Origin: Terana coerulea
Taxonomy: Eukaryota > Basidiomycota > Agaricomycetes > Polyporales > Phanerochaetaceae
Assembly: GCA_024811115.1 (NCBI GenBank)
Contig: JAKOGH010000575.1
Coordinates: 1 to 52,547, forward strand
DNA: 52,547 nucleotides
Direction of reading: 5' to 3'
The notes under the pieces were generated by a model. That model saw only the letters and a program-made list of their open reading frames with translations, did no database searches and was not told the DNA's origin. The first letter of the stretch is position 1, and every line of letters begins with the position of its first letter. A program made the translations under genes and the position numbers. Positions 23,627 to 35,806 of the stretch are shown one piece after another.

Positions 23627-25057
23627 ATGTCCGCTCCTTTGTCGCCATCCGCCGCGTTTCCGATTCAAGGATATAGCTCTAGCGAACAAACTGCCCAGTC
23701 TCGCTCGAGGTCGTCTGGGATCTCACAAAGCTCTCCTCAATCTCAAGACTCTGCCGCGAGCGGCGGTACTCTGCTCTCCCGCATGCAGCCTAAACAGCGC
23801 GTAGTAAAAGCGGTCTCTCTCGCAACATCGGCCGAATCAGCTGCCAAGGGTGCGCTGGCGAAACGTCTGGCCCCTCCAGACGTTGCAGGGGGCACCGAGG
23901 GGCCTAGTACGCCCCCGAAGCGTCCCAGAATCTCTGCAGACGGATCCCAGGCGAATCTTGGACAGAAATCACTCGTAAATGATCGCAGTGCCTTGGCAAG
24001 CCCTCGTCAGTACAGCCTAATGGCGGCATGCATACAGCAGGTGAGTTCCCACTGTCGTTCGGCTTCGAGTCAAGTGATAGAAACAAGGTATCCTCTCATA
24101 GCGACTGCTCAACTTTCTCGAAGCCTTATCACGGACAGCGAAGTTTCGTCCTTTCAGCAGCTATTGAAGAAATTCCAGAGCAGCGTGGACGAGCACATTC
24201 GCGCCAAGGCGAATACGGAGGTGGCGGAAGACCTGACGGCCAAGATGGCTGAGCAAACTAAGACTATCCGCGAGCTATCCGCACGTCTTCAAGAGCTAAA
24301 AGGAGAGAACTTGCAGCAGGCGAAGGATAAGGAGGCTTTAGATGATGAAGTTAAGTCGCTGAAGACTCAGATTATCACGACGAAGAGCCGCAACTCCAAG
24401 AACCTGACGGACGCGAAGAGAAGAATCGATACCATAACAGAAGAATGCGAGGCTTTGACAGCTAGCAAAGCAAAGCTTACCGCCCAACTTGGCACTCTCG
24501 AGGCGGAGCACGAGACTCTAAACACCGTTCACAGCCGATGTCGCTCGCAAGCGGCGGAGCTCATGGGCGTGAAGGCGCAAGCGTCTGCCCTTCGAGCGGA
24601 AAACTCGACGTTGCAAGCCTCAGCAGGCTCCCGCGCCGCGGAACTCACCACCCTGCAGGACCGAGAAGCAGCGTTGCGCGCCGAGCTCGCGGGCCTCCGC
24701 GAGCAAGAAAGCACGTGGCGACTTCAGGAATCCGTACTCCGGGAGCAGGAGGGGACACTCCGCGACGAGAACGTGGAGCTCAGGACGCGTGGCGCGCGGC
24801 TCGTTACGCAGAACGCGGAGCTTAGGACGCAGAACGCGGGGCTCTGTACGGAGCAGGCCCAGCTGATAACGGAGAACGCGAGGCTGTACGAGGCGAACGT
24901 CGTGTTGAGGAGAGGCCACGGAATGTCGTCGCCGTCACATGATAATGCCAATGCCGCTGGAAGCTCGGGTCATGGGGTGGATGGTGCTGCCAGTGCGAGG
25001 ATGTCGTCCTCGAATACGAATGGCCCAGCGGGGTCGGTGGTCAAGGCGGAAGCCTAG
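23627..25057 (+). CDS. Nuclear-type coiled-coil protein, TENARL family member 3
   Basis: The start was chosen at ACC-ATG, 23627 (MSAPLSPSAAFPIQGYSSSE). The N-terminal ~130 residues are Ser/Gln-rich and carry a basic patch, STPPKRPRISADGSQ. A long coiled coil follows (QLLKKFQSSVDEHIRAKANT, MAEQTKTIRELSARLQELKG, then heptads rich in LRxENxxL), ending in LITENARLYEANVVLRRGH. The C-terminus is GSVVKAEA, psi-K-x-E. A probable in-frame intron at 24041-24157 (GTGAGT...TTTCAG) would remove a poorly coil-like insert; the protein is 476 residues unspliced and 437 spliced. It is a paralogue of the two genes to its left. Confidence 0.75.
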   Translation: MSAPLSPSAAFPIQGYSSSEQTAQSRSRSSGISQSSPQSQDSAASGGTLLSRMQPKQRVVKAVSLATSAESAAKGALAKRLAPPDVAGGTEGPSTPPKRPRISADGSQANLGQKSLVNDRSALASPRQYSLMAACIQQVSSHCRSASSQVIETRYPLIATAQLSRSLITDSEVSSFQQLLKKFQSSVDEHIRAKANTEVAEDLTAKMAEQTKTIRELSARLQELKGENLQQAKDKEALDDEVKSLKTQIITTKSRNSKNLTDAKRRIDTITEECEALTASKAKLTAQLGTLEAEHETLNTVHSRCRSQAAELMGVKAQASALRAENSTLQASAGSRAAELTTLQDREAALRAELAGLREQESTWRLQESVLREQEGTLRDENVELRTRGARLVTQNAELRTQNAGLCTEQAQLITENARLYEANVVLRRGHGMSSPSHDNANAAGSSGHGVDGAASARMSSSNTNGPAGSVVKAEA

Positions 25058-25126
25058 CTTACGGCGGGATGAGCGCCACGGTCTTTGATTAGGCGCGTCG
25101 ACTACTTCACATCGCTTGGGCTGAGC

Positions 25127-25405
25127 TCATCCGTTCTCGGTTTTTGTTTCTACAACACAGCGCGGAAGGCTCTTGGCCAGCACCTTCTTGACTCTGTCGG
25201 TGGGGTTAAACTCGATCTCTAGCCAATACGCAGCAACGCATGGTCGCGGCAGAGATAGCGAGGTGGCATGTTTTAGTAGCTCGATCCATTCTACTTCGCG
25301 GCGGTACGTTAACATATAAATTATTCTCTGGTTTGCGCTTATAATGCGCGCTGCTAGCATGTTCTGCAACGCGGAATTCATGGACGTCAGAGAGGGTACT
25401 GGCAT
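25127..25405 (-). CDS. Small hypothetical protein
   Basis: A 92-codon frame (MPVPSLTSMNSALQNMLAAR...) with a mixed hydrophobic/basic composition that looks protein-like (IYMLTYRREVEWIELLKHAT, VKKVLAKSLPRCVV). No motif was recognised. It lies convergent to and 70 bp from coiled-coil member 3. It may be an exon of a larger gene or chance. Confidence 0.3.
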   Translation of the reverse strand: MPVPSLTSMNSALQNMLAARIISANQRIIYMLTYRREVEWIELLKHATSLSLPRPCVAAYWLEIEFNPTDRVKKVLAKSLPRCVVETKTENG

Positions 25406-25747
25406 ACCATGTCAGTCATCGACTGACATGCTGGCTATCGCAGTCCGTCAAGCGCTCTAGCGATGGCGTGGAAGGTGTATATCCCGGAAACTTAGACATT
25501 GACAAGCACTGCTCGGACTACGCAATTGTGTATTCTGACGTCAAGTACACTTCCCAATTGTGTTCTTACAGCTCTTTACTTTTATGACAATAGTCGCTAG
25601 CCTTAGGGCGGAGCTTCCCGAACATGTCTTTTCAAATCGCGTTCGCCAAGTACTGAATGGATTTACAAGCATCCAAGAAAGATCACCCAGTATCCATACT
25701 TGTATCACAACTCCAAGTCGCCGCAACATCACTATTGCCCATCTCAC

Positions 25748-26893
25748 CTAGGAGAGCGCTCCCAATCCCAACTCCATCGCATTACGAGCCCTCTCCACCT
25801 TTCCGCGCAACTGTGAAATCTCTGCGTCCTTTTCTTCCGTCTGTTTCCGTATCCCTTCCCACTCAGCATGCACGGCTGCCAATTCCGTGGTCTTCTCGGT
25901 ATTTACTCGACGCACGCGATCCAGCTCGGCACGTAGCTTGGAGATTTCCGCATCCTTCTCGGTACTTGCCCGCTGTGCGTTGACAAGCTTGGCTTGCAGC
26001 CGGGACGACAACTCATTATCGGTAGCGCGGCGACGATGAGCCTCCTCCAACTGCGCGCGAAGATCTGAAATATCTTTGTTTGCCCCTTCGCTTTGGCGTT
26101 GTAAGTCATCCCGCTCAGCTCGAAGCTTCTCGAGCTCGCCGTCTTGTCTCTGCATTGCCTGGGTCAATTCGGCACGGAATCCGTCGAGGTCTGATTGTAA
26201 TTTCCTGTGACCTCTCTCCGCTTTACTGCGTACGTCTTCGATATCCGATTTTGTAGCTACAGTATCCCGGCCATGGTTACTTGAATGAATGTATTAGTTC
26301 TAGCTTGCACGCGTATGTCAGCAAAACAAATACCAGCATGAACACGGTGTGCGGATTGGCCAGAAAGCTTGCCGACAGTTCACTTCGAGTTGTTCGATGC
26401 TAGTCATTCATGTCCAGGATGTGAGCATAGACAGTCACAGGAACACTCACTGGGGACCTTGTCCTTCCAATGTCTCCGTAACATATTCTATCTCCTTGAT
26501 CAACTACTTCTGGACAAACTGAACTTGCAGATGGTGCGAAGTACATTTGGTGGGACCGCGGTGCGTTTTGCATAATAAGCAATGCTGTTCCATCTTGCGG
26601 ATGAGTACCCTTATGTCTCGAGCATGAGCCTCAAAGTGTTCAATTTTCTTAACATGATCGGCCAGAGAGCGCTCGTAGAAGGAAGCCAAGCTGTCCAGCT
26701 TCGTATTGATCTCTTCGGCAGCATCTTTTGAGAACTTGATGGCCTTTGACGGAAAAACTGTGTTAAGAGTCTCGTTTATGTGGTCCCTCATCTTCACCAA
26801 TTCCACAGAGCCATCATCGGGGTAGTTAGGACGCAGAGAGCTCAAGTTAACGGCGTATTCTTTAGCTTCCTTGGACCACACCACCAGCCCCAA
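25748..26893 (-). CDS. Coiled-coil protein, divergent local member (5' end unresolved)
   Basis: The upstream exon (about 26893-26530) reads WSKEAKEYAVNLSSLRPNY, ELVKMRDHINETLNTVFPSK, DSLASFYERSLADHVKKIEH and EAHARDIRVLIRKMEQHC, all amphipathic helix. After an ill-defined spliced segment (26200-26530), the last exon reads VRSKAERGHRKLQSDLDGFR, AELTQAMQRQDGELEKLRAE and repeated EKDAEISxLRxxxxRxR units, ending MELGLGALS. No ATG is found for the first exon; it probably begins at a splice acceptor near 26900. It lacks the TENARL C-terminus of its neighbours and resembles the broken gene at 36.5-38.7 kb more in layout. Confidence 0.45.
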
Positions 26894-26899
26894 CTCTTC

Positions 26900-28679
26900 C
26901 GGTTCGTGTCAACAACAACTAGTACAACTGTACCAGGTGTGACGCTCTCAACCGGGACGGAAGTAGTGGTGCAGTCTCCGAGTAACTAGCTGGGGAACAG
27001 ACCAGCTTGAGACTGGCTTTCTCTGTTGCAGACGGTAGCTACTTATACATGTGTAGTCCTAAACTGTACAGTACCACCCGGTATCCTCTTGTATGTACTA
27101 GAGCGGTCCAGAACAATAGAGAAACATACGGAAACCACGAGTATCGATGAGAGAACAATAGATAGGGGTAGAAGACAATGGAAATGAAAAGAATACCCTA
27201 GAGACGCCCCAGAAGTTCATGACAGTTCGAAGGAGTCCGACTGAAGTATCTCTAGTGCTGTATTTATCAAAATAAGGTCTTGGGGACAGCGCAGGCACTG
27301 CGCATAACGTCGAGGACGGTAAAGATGATGGTGAGCAGCACCCGAGGGTGCAAACATGTGAGGGATAGGTACAAGTATGTGAGTGACCTATATACGCTAC
27401 GAGTGGTGTCCGGGTGCAGTAAGCATAGTAACAGTACCTTAATAACACTAAAATACCGAAATCTGACAGTATTGCACCACTCTTGTGCAATTTAGCATTC
27501 CATCCTTTGGTTCTCTAGTGTAACCATTGCTCCGTATGCTGTCCTTAGCAATAGGAAATCGTCCATAAGGCAGGTTTGCCTCCCGAGAGCAGATTCAGCA
27601 GAGCATCAAGGGACAATTTTCGGCTTCTCTACCTCTGTGAATGCCATGAGCTTGCAGCGAATTCAATGGAGTGACGGACTGGAGACCTACCGGCGGACGA
27701 ACAATCATCGTCTTCCGAGCAGTGCTCGCTTCGGTCACCTTCGGAAGGCGACTCATCTGCCAATTTGTGGTTGCTCTTCTTGGGGCTAGGCCTTCTTGGC
27801 CCTTGGGCCGTCTTTTGGCAGAGCGTTTTTGTGCGATGACATAGCGGAGTTAGGTTGACGTGAAGGCAGGAAGAGTGGTATGTAAACGAACCGTGCTCGC
27901 TAGCCCTGGGAGTCTCGCGACGCCACAAAGCAGAAGTTCGGTATTTCCCGATCCACGATGCTTGCGCGTGTAACCCCTAACCCCACGATCTGTCGCGGAT
28001 CACCGAACAGGAGCGCGTCAAGGTGGGCGGCATACTAGGCTTCACGTCCGCCGCCATGTCCAATTCGCAGGCTGCTGTCGTTGTTTGAAGGTGTGTTGTG
28101 GTGCCATTTCGGAACAAGTGCGCTAAATTCCTCATCTCATGCTGGGAGCACGACTGGATGATACCGCTGACTTGAAGTGAGTGCAACAGGAACTTCGCAC
28201 CGAAGCCCAGCTATAGCTTATCTCACCTAGATGCAACTCTTGGTATGCGGTCACATAGCATCAATTTAAACTTGCAACTGATACCCCTGATACGGCTACT
28301 GTTATGATCTGGCTAGGGTACAGGTGTCATCATGCCACCCGCCGGGCGCAGTCCTGGGAACCTGCTACATCAGATACAACTATCCCACTGATATACGCGC
28401 CAACTATGGTTCATTCATACGTTCAAATCATACAGACAAATGCGAGCTACAGGTTTACTTCGTTTTTAGATAGTGCAGGGAGCCTTCTGAGACACGTCAA
28501 CCTAGAGTCATACAAGTGCTTTCCGCGACCATAACCAATCGAACCTGACCGGACGCTTCTTGCAAAATCACCGTCATTTATTTCTTGGCGACGAACTTGC
28601 CACTGCCCCAGCAGCTGCGGGTGATGGCGCTTCCTGCTACAGGTTAGTACGAAGGATATTACTCATTTTTGAAGTGTAC
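26900..28679. other. Long intergenic stretch with only doubtful ORFs
   Basis: About 1.8 kb without a supportable gene. The minus-strand frame at 27629-27928 contains a Lys/Ser/Asp-rich run (PSPKKSNHKLADESPSEGDR), reminiscent of the NLS-bearing N-termini of the coiled-coil genes. It could be a displaced first exon or relic. No inverted repeats with target duplications were noticed. Confidence 0.3.
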
Positions 28680-29399
28680 TTACCGACATACTGTTACAGC
28701 AAGAAACATTGGCGATGGCACAGGCGTTGTTAGCAGTGAATTTTTGCAGCTTGGGGACGGACGTACCCAACCGACGACTGTCTCGTAGGGGTTCTTCTCT
28801 GTGCCCAAGTAGAGGCGCAGGATGAGCACCTCGCCGTAGCGCCAGAGACGCCAGAAGGGCAGCGGGAAGAACGCTCTGTTCGTGCCTTTGTAGTAGGTTG
28901 TGCCAGTCGGGAGGGCGCGCAGCCTCAAACGGCCCTTGCTCACGCCGACCCAGTCGTGAGCTATCGGAGAGGGAAAAGTGTCAGCGCGGACAGTCACACT
29001 GGGAAACTGGCAAGAGCACGTACGGAAGGTGACGCCGTCGAACGCGAAGACGGTATTGAATGCCTCGTACTGCTCGATACGAATGTGGCCGCTACTGGCG
29101 TCGGGGCTGAGGAAGAAGGTCACGGTGACCTCCTGGCTTGCAGATGCGTTGTCTTCCGCGAGGCGCAGCTCCAGGGGAACACTGGTGGGCAGCTCGTCCT
29201 CAGTCCTGAGGAGCTTGAGTGCGACCTCGTCGTGTGTGGGCTCGCCGGAGGGCGTTGCGCCGAAGCTGAGATCGAGCTTGTTGTTGAGGTCACGGAGGAA
29301 CTCGAAGTGTTCGGCGGGGGAGACGTGGGCCATTGCTATGGTTTCACTGAGTTGCGGTGTCTGGAACTGGAGCTGGATGAGCTGGAGAGATGGGGCCAT
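28680..29399 (-). CDS. Hypothetical protein
   Basis: The frame starts MAPSLQLIQLQFQTPQLSET (29399), or at the internal MAHVSPAEHFEFLRDLNNKL (29333). It is globular-looking: VTVTFFLSPDASSGHIRIEQ, EAFNTVFAFDGVTF, then an intron at about 28960-29022, then HDWVGVSKGRLRLRALPTGT, AFFPLPFWRLWRYGEVLILR and LYLGTEKNPYETVVGWVRPS. The 3' end near 28680-28760 may contain another intron. No family was recognised. Confidence 0.55.
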   Translation of the reverse strand: MAPSLQLIQLQFQTPQLSETIAMAHVSPAEHFEFLRDLNNKLDLSFGATPSGEPTHDEVALKLLRTEDELPTSVPLELRLAEDNASASQEVTVTFFLSPDASSGHIRIEQYEAFNTVFAFDGVTFRTCSCQFPSVTVRADTFPSPIAHDWVGVSKGRLRLRALPTGTTYYKGTNRAFFPLPFWRLWRYGEVLILRLYLGTEKNPYETVVGWVRPSPSCKNSLLTTPVPSPMFLAVTVCR

Positions 29400-30873
29400 A
29401 GAGTGGCGTTTTTATATGCTGTGGTCGAGCAGGTGTGTTAGTATTTACTTCTGTTTCTTCAAGGCGCTTTGACACCCATGTACATTAGGTTCAGGGGTTC
29501 TGGTAGGCGGCGCACAGGTTGCGCCACACAAGGGCTTCAATTCCATGCCTTAGGCTTGCTGTGCCACGACATACGCTTGTCTGCGTTTGTGCGACTACAA
29601 CATGCTGCCGTATGTCGAAGAGACGCGTCACCGGCCAGGTCATGGGAGGTTACTCAACAGCCAGCGCAACTCGTATATACCACACCTGTCATCGCTTTCA
29701 ATAGGCCGAACAGGTACTCTTCAATGGCAGCACAAACCATGCGTATGCATGGTCTGCGAAGACATATCGGGGCTTGCTTCATAGAAATTGGACAAGGTTT
29801 GCATGTCTTCCCTGCAAGGCGCGGCTGCTCATATTGTGTCTAGAATTACGCGACAACGTCCGAAGTAATTATCTATCTCGACCATTCAGTACTCAGGCTC
29901 AGGCTACGCTGTGGTTTGTTTCTGACGGGCTAAGCTTCGGAAGGATGAAGGGCTAGGATCTGCGGCTACGAATACTTTGACAAGGTCCCGGACATGCACG
30001 TACGTCGTACTACAATATAGTGACGACGCCAGTCATGCAATTGCCAGTACTTATGTGAGTCGTGTACAAATGTGATTGCCGTGGAAATGCGCACATGTGA
30101 TCATTCAGAATATGCAATACCACTCAGAGCTAAGCCTCTGTAGCTCTCTGGAGGAAAGGGCACGACATATATATTCATTTTCACGATGAGTAGACATTGC
30201 AACATTTACTTTTAACAAGGAAATCTAACGCGTTCATCCACAGCTAGCCTCGACTTGAAATATAAGCTTTGCAAGTTCCGAGCTTCCATACGTCAGAAGA
30301 AGCTGTCGGATCGTGGACCGCAACTACACAGCTTCAAATACTTTCGCAACCCACACCTACCACCGGTGCCAGAGCGATACCGGTCACCAGGTTTCGACGA
30401 GGGTGCAAACCTTGCGTATGCATGGTCTAAGTGGAAGCGCGAAACCATGTTGAGTTCCTGCTTGCGCAATTGAACAAGGTTCAGGACAACTTCTTTGCTT
30501 CCGCGAAGGCATGTTTGTTCGTGCTTGGCGTAGGACTACAGCGCACGTTTGAAGCAAGTATTCATATTTGGGGCCTCCGCTACGATGCGCTTCTCACGAG
30601 CTTTAGCTCAGAAGCACGGAGATCCACGGTATGACTGGTACTAGGAAAGGGTCCAGGACCACACGTAGCCAACATGGAAAGGCTGAGTCGGAGGCAGTTA
30701 CCTTCATGCATGACTTCCAACTCTTTCCCGTTGTGTTTGTCACACGCCGTCTAGAACTGCCACCTTATATGCATTAATCTGTACAACCGTCTTTTTTGTA
30801 TCAGTAGTACACAAATGTATCTCATGCGTCTTCAAAACTACCTCTTCATCTGGCGATATCTCCGAAAGGCACT
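29400..30873. other. Intergenic stretch, no supportable gene
   Basis: About 1.5 kb. Plus-strand frames at 29469-29843 and 30255-30634 are open but show no family signal. Both contain the words GCGTATGCATGGTCT followed by ACAAGGTT within about 70 bp, suggesting two diverged copies of one short sequence (about 29740-29810 and 30410-30490). Confidence 0.3.
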
Positions 30874-31764
30874 CTAGAGAGGCACTCTTGCCCCGACCCA
30901 CTCGACTACCTTCGTGATGGCATTAGTGACGTCCTCCGTCGAGTACGGCTCGCCGATCGGCGGGCAATGAAGGAACAACACCGGTACACCCGATTCCCGC
31001 TTTTGCGCCTCCGCAAGGGAACAGTAGAAGACGAAGTCGCACAGATAATGTCCCGCATCTGTGGACACCCCGACTCTCTACGTCATCAATACAAAGTAGA
31101 ATTAGATACGCGATGCGAAGCAAGTGTTTGCGCAACTGACATTTACACCCGTCTCTTGAAGATACTTCTTGAGCGAAGGCGCATCGATGCTTGTGCCCAA
31201 CTCGTCCGGAAGATCCTCGTACCCCTCGCCAAACCCTCTCACCTCCTTCCCCTGCTTATTCTTCCGCACAATCGGTGCCAACTTGCCATTCGCATCAGGC
31301 TTGCCGTACCCCGTCTTGTGCCCTACAGTCTCGAGCGTGATACCCCCAGGACCTGCAACGCCGACGTGCAGGATGAAATTAAATCCCTTCGGCGGGAGCG
31401 TCTCTGCCGGGAAATACGCCGGGTCGTCTGAGACGGGTGCTACCGGCGGCTTTGCGTGCAGGCCTGGGACGTTCTGGAGCACGAACTCGTAGGAGGTGGG
31501 GATGCCGATGGCGGTCATATGCACTTTACGGGATGGACTGGCGTCGGATGAGGCGTCCCCTGCAGAAGGCTGGGGTACGACTTTGAGAGTGGTGTCGTGC
31601 AACGGTTTCACCGCGAGCCACGATGGATTTTCTTTGTATTGCATGAATGGCTGGGTTGAACAGCAGAAATCAGTTAGCGTTGTCTGTCCTCACTGCGTTA
31701 TGGGCAGACTCACGCCATATCCGGTGACGAGCACACGTACGATGTCTTTCTGGGTCGGGGCCAT
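30874..31764 (-). CDS. Pyroglutamyl peptidase I-like cysteine peptidase (family C15)
   Basis: It removes N-terminal pyroglutamate from peptides in the cytosol. Exon 1 (31764-31714) encodes MAPTQKDIVRVLVTGYG. Exon 2 starts at 31650 with PFMQYKENPSW, so the family's GYGPF.....NPSW signature is split by a 63-nt intron. The middle has FNFILHVGVAGPGGITLET, aligning with the conserved hGVAG region. The last exon carries STDAGHYLCDFVFYCSLAEA, containing the catalytic Cys, and VLFLHCPP, containing the catalytic His. The intron between exons 2 and 3 (about 31066-31130) has more than one possible boundary. The C-terminus is TKVVEWVGARVPL. Confidence 0.88.
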
Positions 31765-32446
31765 AACGGTTTCTGCGCCGCGCAAAGGGGCGGCAGAGTG
31801 AGGCCATGAGGTAGCAAGGTGACAAGGTGACGGAATATAGACATACCTTGAGTATACAACAAAGGCTCTAGAGCGATTGCGCCACCTTGCAGACCAATAG
31901 TGGGACCTCCGGGCGATGGACTAACGAAGACATCCTCGGCCAAACGGAGTCATATGCCCGTGACCAGCCTGAGAAACATTACCAAGTAGTGACGCCCGTT
32001 GGTGACCGGTCGCAATAGTACCGATTCGAGCTGCCTGGAGCGCCGAAGTCCTGGAGTTGTCCTGTTCTACGTTGGTTATACGCATGGACAGGGAGCTACA
32101 CATCTGAAACGTCCTGAGGAATTGGACAAGGATTAAATCAGTGCTATTGCTGGACGTGGGACCATGCTCATACCTTCAAACCCGACGCGACCAGCATGCA
32201 AATGGCAAGTTATGAAGCAAAACTCTGCAGCGAAGGGACGAGTAATCTTGAAAGGTTATCCACAAGTGCTGAGTCGGAGCAAGCGATTCGGGGATTCATG
32301 TTCCTAACAATAACAGCAGGTCACGAGCAGTTCAGCTGCTACATTTTCTCTTGGTGAGCAATGGGCAAAAGCCAGGACGTGTTTATCTTCATCGCTGCAT
32401 GACGAGTAGTACATTCCTAGTACGTCATAATCCAACTGCGATCACT
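31765..32446. other. Intergenic region
   Basis: About 680 bp between the C15 peptidase start and the D-lactate dehydrogenase stop (both minus strand). No repeat or coding frame of note; it should contain the peptidase promoter. Confidence 0.35.
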
Positions 32447-35400
32447 CTAGCTCAACGTCTGACCCAGTCTGCACGCTCTCTTAAACAGAGCGTGCTGTGT
32501 TCCTTCACTTCTTTCCGCGCCCGCCTTGGCCGCTACAGGCGAACTCGCGACTAGCCGCTTTTTCGGGTCTTCCTCCGGCCTGTCGGGATACAACTGCATA
32601 GCGAGCAGGATGAGCATTCGTTGATGTACGAAGGCAGGGAGCACACCTTTCCCGGGTTGAACAACCCAAGCGGGTCAATGGCATTCTTTATCGTCTTCAT
32701 GAGCTCCACTGTGCCCTCGCCGAGCTCCTCGTACAGGTATTCCCGCTTGCCAATCCCGACGCCATGTTCGCCCGTACCTGTACGCAAGCACGTTAGCCCA
32801 ATGTCACGATTTCGGATAGTACATGCACGCAGACGAACTCACATGTTCCGTCGAGCGCGATCGCGCGCTCGACCATCCGATGCACGAGCTCGCGGGCAAC
32901 CGCCAACTCCTCGTCTGTGCGGAATAGTAGCAGAGCATGGAAATTGCCTACCGCGCCCAAATTTCCATTAAGCACGCACTTTATTGTTCAGAGAAGCAGT
33001 CGACGTACCATCACCGACGTGGCCCACAATCGTACTTACAATCCCGCTAGCCTCAACATCTTTCTTCGTCTCGTATACCAACTCGGGCAGGCGCGACACC
33101 GGGACGCACACGTCCGTACTCCAACCGCGTGAGCCTTCGACCAACGCAAGACCGGAATACAGCGCATTCTTGCGGTCCGCCCACAGCGCGGCGGCCTCCT
33201 CATCGGACCGCGCCAGCTCGAAGCCTGTCCCGCCGTACGCCTCGCAGATGCCGCGCACGATAGACGCGCTCTCCGCGAGCGAGGCCGCGGTGGGGCCTTG
33301 GAACTTGAAGAAGAGCGAGTCCAACTCGGGGTACTTGCGCACCGACTGGCCGTAGAGGTTCGTAGAGCGCATGAACGCGTCGTCGCACAGCTCCACGCAC
33401 TCTGCGTACCCATGCAGTCAGTAACTTGAGCGAGGCCAGGCGCGATGGGCGGACTCACGGATGCCGACACCCGCGTTAACGACGTCCTTCACCGCCTCTG
33501 ACGCCTTGCGCACGTCCGGGAACTGCACAACTGCCACTGTCGTGGGTAGGACGGGAGCGAGCTTGATGGTCACTACAGCACACCGTCAGCCTTCCGGCCA
33601 TTTTCTGCCAATCGCCCATGCCCAGGGACTAGAAGATGACGTACCCTCAGTGATAATACCGAGTGTACCCTCGGCACCAATAAACAATTTCGTGGTGTCG
33701 AAGCCCGCGGATGACTTGCGCGAGCGCCGACGCGTCTTGATGACTTCACCATTCGGGAGGACAACCGTCTAGTCAAAGAGAGTTGAATTAGCTGGATGCA
33801 TTCATTATATGCAGCGAGAATAAAAAGCACAAAGCTAGAGCAACATAAATTCCATAGGACAATACTCATGGACAGCCTTGGGCGAGATCGCACGTGGGAT
33901 AGATGCAGAAAAGAAAGTGGCCAGGCAGGAATGAAAACACGAAGAGTGCAGACAATCGATAGAAGGGAAGAACACAAAAGAGACGCACTGCGTTCAAGAA
34001 CCATTCGCCCTTCGCCGTGCCGTACCGTACTGCGTTTGCTGTAGTGCCGTCGCGTCAGCACTGTATTTCTTATTCTGACCTGTCCTGGGCGTCGCCTCTA
34101 ATCGACCACGCAATACACATAACGGGTACTTTAAGAGAAGGAAGGACTCACTGCCTGAACATCCCGTGCTCATCATACCGCCGATGCTCGCGCCCGGCGC
34201 GGGTCGATCTGTGAAAGCGACGATAGCCGTCAGCACATATTTACAAGCGAGGTACACTATCAGACATAGATGTGTGCACGGTAGCAATACGTGTTATTGG
34301 CCCATCGTACATGCCGGTGAGGTACAACGCCTTGCACACACGTTGGGAAGCGGGAGGCCCGGTGACGGCAGCGATTCTCTAGGCGCTAGAACAAGAATGG
34401 GCGGAAGCGACTGGCGTGTAGAAAGTCGGTTCGCATCGAGAGGCAGTATCAAAAGTCAACCGGCGAGTGTACGACGTGTCCGCACGTCCCATCTTCGACT
34501 AAGCCCACAAGAGTACTGGACCACTGTCGCCGGTCTGTCTTCCGCCCCGCCCGCCCCGCCCGCCCCATCCACCGCCCGAAAACCTTGCAGTCCCAGACTC
34601 TAACAAAAAGTACGTAGCGACAGAGGACTCACCGGGAAGAATAATGGGATGCCGCGTCGCTTGAGCTCTGCGTTGATGTCCATCCAGCCAATACCGGGCT
34701 GGCAAACCAGGTCTGAGTCGTCCTCTGATGTGCATATACGGGTGTTCATGGGCGGGTGTGGGCGAGTGTTTGCACGGCGTGTAGCGGTGTCATGCCAAGG
34801 CACGTCATGATGAGCGCGTTAGGTGCCGAAAGCCAGATAGGTCCATGTGCACGCGTCGGTTTGCGTAGGCGCGCCAAAGATGCCATGCACCGAGATATGT
34901 GCATCCCAATTCGATTCAAAGAGAAAGGTCGCGCATATAATCAGCCTTGCATGCACTCGGGATGAACGGGGCCACATACCGTGAATCTCGAGGATCTTGT
35001 CCATGCCTGAGACGTCGACGCAGATCGCACCGCCCGGCGGCGCACGCCAGTGGCCCTCGAGGGACGTACCACCGCCGTAGGTCACGACGGGGATGAGGTA
35101 TTCGCGCGAAATATTGACTATCTTCACAACGTCGGCGGTGCTCAAAGGGAAGGTGACGAGCGTCGGCGGGGAACCTGGGTGGTAGACATCAAGTATGCCG
35201 TTCAGGCTAAGATGAAGGTTGCAGTATGGATAAGGGGAACGCACCAGGGTGATAGTCATTCTCTGAGAATCCGTGGATGTGCAGCACCTCCGGATCGTCG
35301 GACACCGTCTCCGCACTCCCCAACGCTTCCACCAGCTCCGCCTTCAACTGCTTCACATCCACGCTCTTTCTCGGTATATGCGTCTCCGGATCAGCAACAG

Positions 35401-35806
35401 GTATGCTCGTGTTCGCCGCCGTGGTAGTCTTGGAAGAGGAGGCGGGCCGGGGAGGTGAAGACGGGCGGAAGAGCCAGTTGACGACGCCAGATGCAAGACC
35501 TACTCCGACCCCAAGCGCGAGGAAGTGCCAGTACGAGTAGTTCTTGCCACTTGCGCTCTGATCACTACTGGAAGAGGTAGCCTGGGAGGTCCAGCGCACA
35601 CTGCGGCCAGCTAGCCGGCTGGTTATGCAAGCGTGAGGCAACGGGTGCAGTCGTAGCGTGGATGGGGGCGGCGACGCGCAAAGGACGGAGCGGACATGGT
35701 ACGAGCGGAGGAGTGTGCGCGTATCGAAAGCCGGCGTAGTGGACGTGTTGCACAAGATGCGACGGGCGACGTGTGCGTTGGGTAAGGACGTAAGGCGCGG
35801 CGGCAT
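32447..35806 (-). CDS. DLD1: D-lactate dehydrogenase (cytochrome c), mitochondrial, FAD-linked
   Basis: It oxidises D-lactate to pyruvate and passes electrons to cytochrome c at the mitochondrial inner membrane. The start [20 protein letters not shown] (35806) opens an Arg/Ser-rich presequence, then a predicted membrane anchor, [20 protein letters not shown]. At least nine exons follow. FAD-binding motifs are [37 protein letters not shown] and [13 protein letters not shown]. The C-terminal catalytic domain has [19 protein letters not shown] and [20 protein letters not shown], then the [10 protein letters not shown] end motif, followed by a 40-residue basic tail to the stop at 32447. Exon borders seen: 35806-35245, 35174-34980 and from 34724; later ones are approximate. 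No frame errors were noticed. Confidence 0.92.

Noticed and set aside
21332..26893. Cluster considered as a mating-type (homeodomain) locus because of divergent nuclear proteins
   Set aside because: No homeodomain (WFxNxR) motif, pheromone or receptor is present, and the expected neighbour MIP is absent.
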